64,000 bases of DNA, taken from positions 19,894,304-19,958,303 of the forward strand of contig OZ234496.1 of assembly GCA_965153455.1 (NCBI GenBank), in the 5' to 3' direction. The stretch's first letter is position 1. Each line of letters opens with the position of its first letter. Shown here in pieces: positions 62,331 through 64,000 of this stretch. The DNA comes from Sphagnum compactum (taxonomy: Eukaryota > Bryophyta > Sphagnopsida > Sphagnales). Below the pieces are notes generated by a model that saw nothing but the letters and a program-made list of their open reading frames with translations, did no database searches and was not told the DNA's origin. The translations under genes were made by a program, and so were the position numbers.

Positions 62331-64000
62331 CTGAGTTGCCTATGCTGTAAACATTTTCTTGTACTTGAAAAGTCAGCTCTTTGTGACAGTGGCACTGGAT
62401 ATCCTGGTTGGTTGCTATCTCAGTACTGTTTTAGGACCATGTGCTTAATGTCAGATGGGATCTGTTGTATCCACTCTAGCAGGGTTGCCTGTATCTTCTG
62501 AAAATCCATGCACCCATGTAGAAACTTGACAAAAGTCACCTTGGTCCTCTCAATGCACAAGGTTAGCTTACTAGTCATGACCAAGCTCCAAACCTGCTAT
62601 GTTCATGCCTATCCCCTGCAGTGAATTAGACTTCATGTTTGCTCAAACAGAAGTCTAATTTGCTGGTAGAGTGGAATCGCTGCACAGATCAAGTCGCTGC
62701 ATGTGGGCTAGCTAGCTAGCTAGGGTTGGCTCCATCCTCTCACTGAAAATACTTACATAAAGCTGGTAGTCTCTCTTCAGCGTAAGTGTTTTTTTCTATT
62801 CTGAATGCTTCTATGCAAGTAATAAGCTAGACTTCTCTGGTAGTAACAAAAGTTCTGAAGTCACAATGCAGCTCCCTTGCAGGTGAGCACTGCACATGCA
62901 TGACTATTCAACCCTACCCTCTGGTCCTTTTTCATACCTATGCACTTGCTTCAACCATGAGACTTTTCCTCTTAGAGGTAAGAACTAAGAACCTAAAATT
63001 GCAAGGGCAAAATACATGTACACACACTCTCTAGAGAGATGGTTTCAGTAAGGGGATTGATCTGTGATCTTAAAACACCTTATTTCTATTTGCAAATACT
63101 TCTTGTGCATTATTCCAAGGGAAAAAACATGCACTCATGCTTGCAACCACATGCCATGCCTCATCAATGATCCAATTAATTTACCCCAAGAGCCAATTCC
63201 GTGCATTTACTTTACAAGAAAAGAATTTGATGACAACCTCAAAGTTTGATTTTCTCCAAATTCTAATTTTTTCTTTCCTCTTGATGCAACTATCCATTCT
63301 CTCCTTTGTTCGGGTTTGTTGACCTTCTTCCCCGACACCTCAATCATTCCTTCCATACCCTTAAAAACCCCATATTAATACCATGACTACACTTCAAGTT
63401 CACCCCCTTTAGTTAACATGGGTTGTTCTTTCTCATGAAAATCCCAATGCCTTTGGAGCTTGCAACCTCAACTTGAAATTCCTAATCTATACCTACTAAT
63501 TCATTCATGCGATATAATAACCTTGGCTTTTTAGCTTTAGAGGTGGGGGCACAGGGGGAAAGGGCAGTGGGCACCTCATTACATCTCTCGTTGACTCCTT
63601 AAACAAGAGTTGCAAATTTTTCATATCTAGAACTCTAAGGGGCGACCTACTTGTGACTTTGACCTTCTCACCATAAAGTGCATTTTTCTCACTAAGAAGG
63701 TGAGAGTCCCCTTTTGATCTCATTTTTTGTGCATTGCTATTGTTGTCATCATCGAAGCTCCAATATCCTTTGCATTGAGTTTTTAATTTCAAGCTCATGA
63801 TGGGAAAGAAGAGAGGCTTCTTTCATGCGTACAATAGAAGCACTCGTGCACTACTTGCTTGAAACAATTTGTTGCTTGGTGTAGGACAAGATCATGCAAA
63901 TGGTGTTCAATTTCTTTGAGATTTTCTTCATCATTGTCAAGAAAACCATTATAGAAATTGGCCAAACACTTGTTTCTATAACAAACTAGATAAATTACTT
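62331..64000. other. Downstream intergenic DNA, no recognised gene
   Basis: Moderate GC to about 62950, then AT-rich. Includes a GCTA repeat (GCTAGCTAGCTAGCTAG, 62707-62723). The open frames at 63064-63322 and 63505-63798 show no motif that I recognise. Confidence 0.5.

Overview
The window looks like nuclear DNA of a land plant with a large, repeat-rich genome. A few GC-richer genes with plant-type introns (GT donor, AG acceptor) sit far apart in long AT-rich DNA full of decayed transposons, tandem repeats and microsatellites. Nothing prokaryotic is present: no operons, Shine-Dalgarno sites or CRISPR. The clade cannot be fixed by eye. A seedless plant (fern, lycophyte or bryophyte) is plausible from the style of the transposon fossils, but this is inference.

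Three genes are well supported. (1) A three-exon + strand gene at 36732-38047 encodes a small, acidic-then-lysine-rich protein of about 192 residues that I cannot name. (2) A two-exon histone H2A gene lies on the - strand (43675-44267). Its promoter carries a plant histone octamer, CCAAT boxes and a TATA-like box. (3) A three-exon + strand gene at 59796-62131 encodes a 436-residue LysM / F-box / LysM protein. It looks like a partial internal duplication of the plant F-box-LysM gene type, with an F-box-less copy fused in front. Its leader and first intron hold further tandem duplications.

The rest is mobile-element debris. Left part (1-13.8 kb): small tandem and fold-back repeats, a decayed hAT-type transposase (about 4.0-5.2 kb) and a perfect 31-bp hairpin at 11.3 kb. 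Middle (13.8-42.7 kb): two copies of a 4.1-kb repeat in opposite orientation (13788-17929 and 38555-42705) bracket about 20.6 kb. That interval holds an intronless, very diverged H2A-like ORF at 19.0 kb, a tRNA-like SINE-type insertion with a 9-bp direct repeat at 22.5 kb, a hAT C-terminal fragment at 23.5 kb, a decayed PIF/Harbinger element at 26.8-29.3 kb (transposase on +, Myb-like partner protein on -, tail to tail) and the unnamed gene. From 45 to 58.9 kb there is AT-rich DNA without a recognisable gene.

The three genes do not form a pathway. H2A is a chromatin core component with S-phase-type promoter motifs, the F-box/LysM protein is probably a ubiquitin-ligase adaptor, and the third protein is probably nuclear. 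The best leads for something new are the LysM/F-box fusion, the open H2A-derived reading frame, the 4.1-kb inverted repeat family and a dispersed motif of about 55 bp found in at least four good copies.
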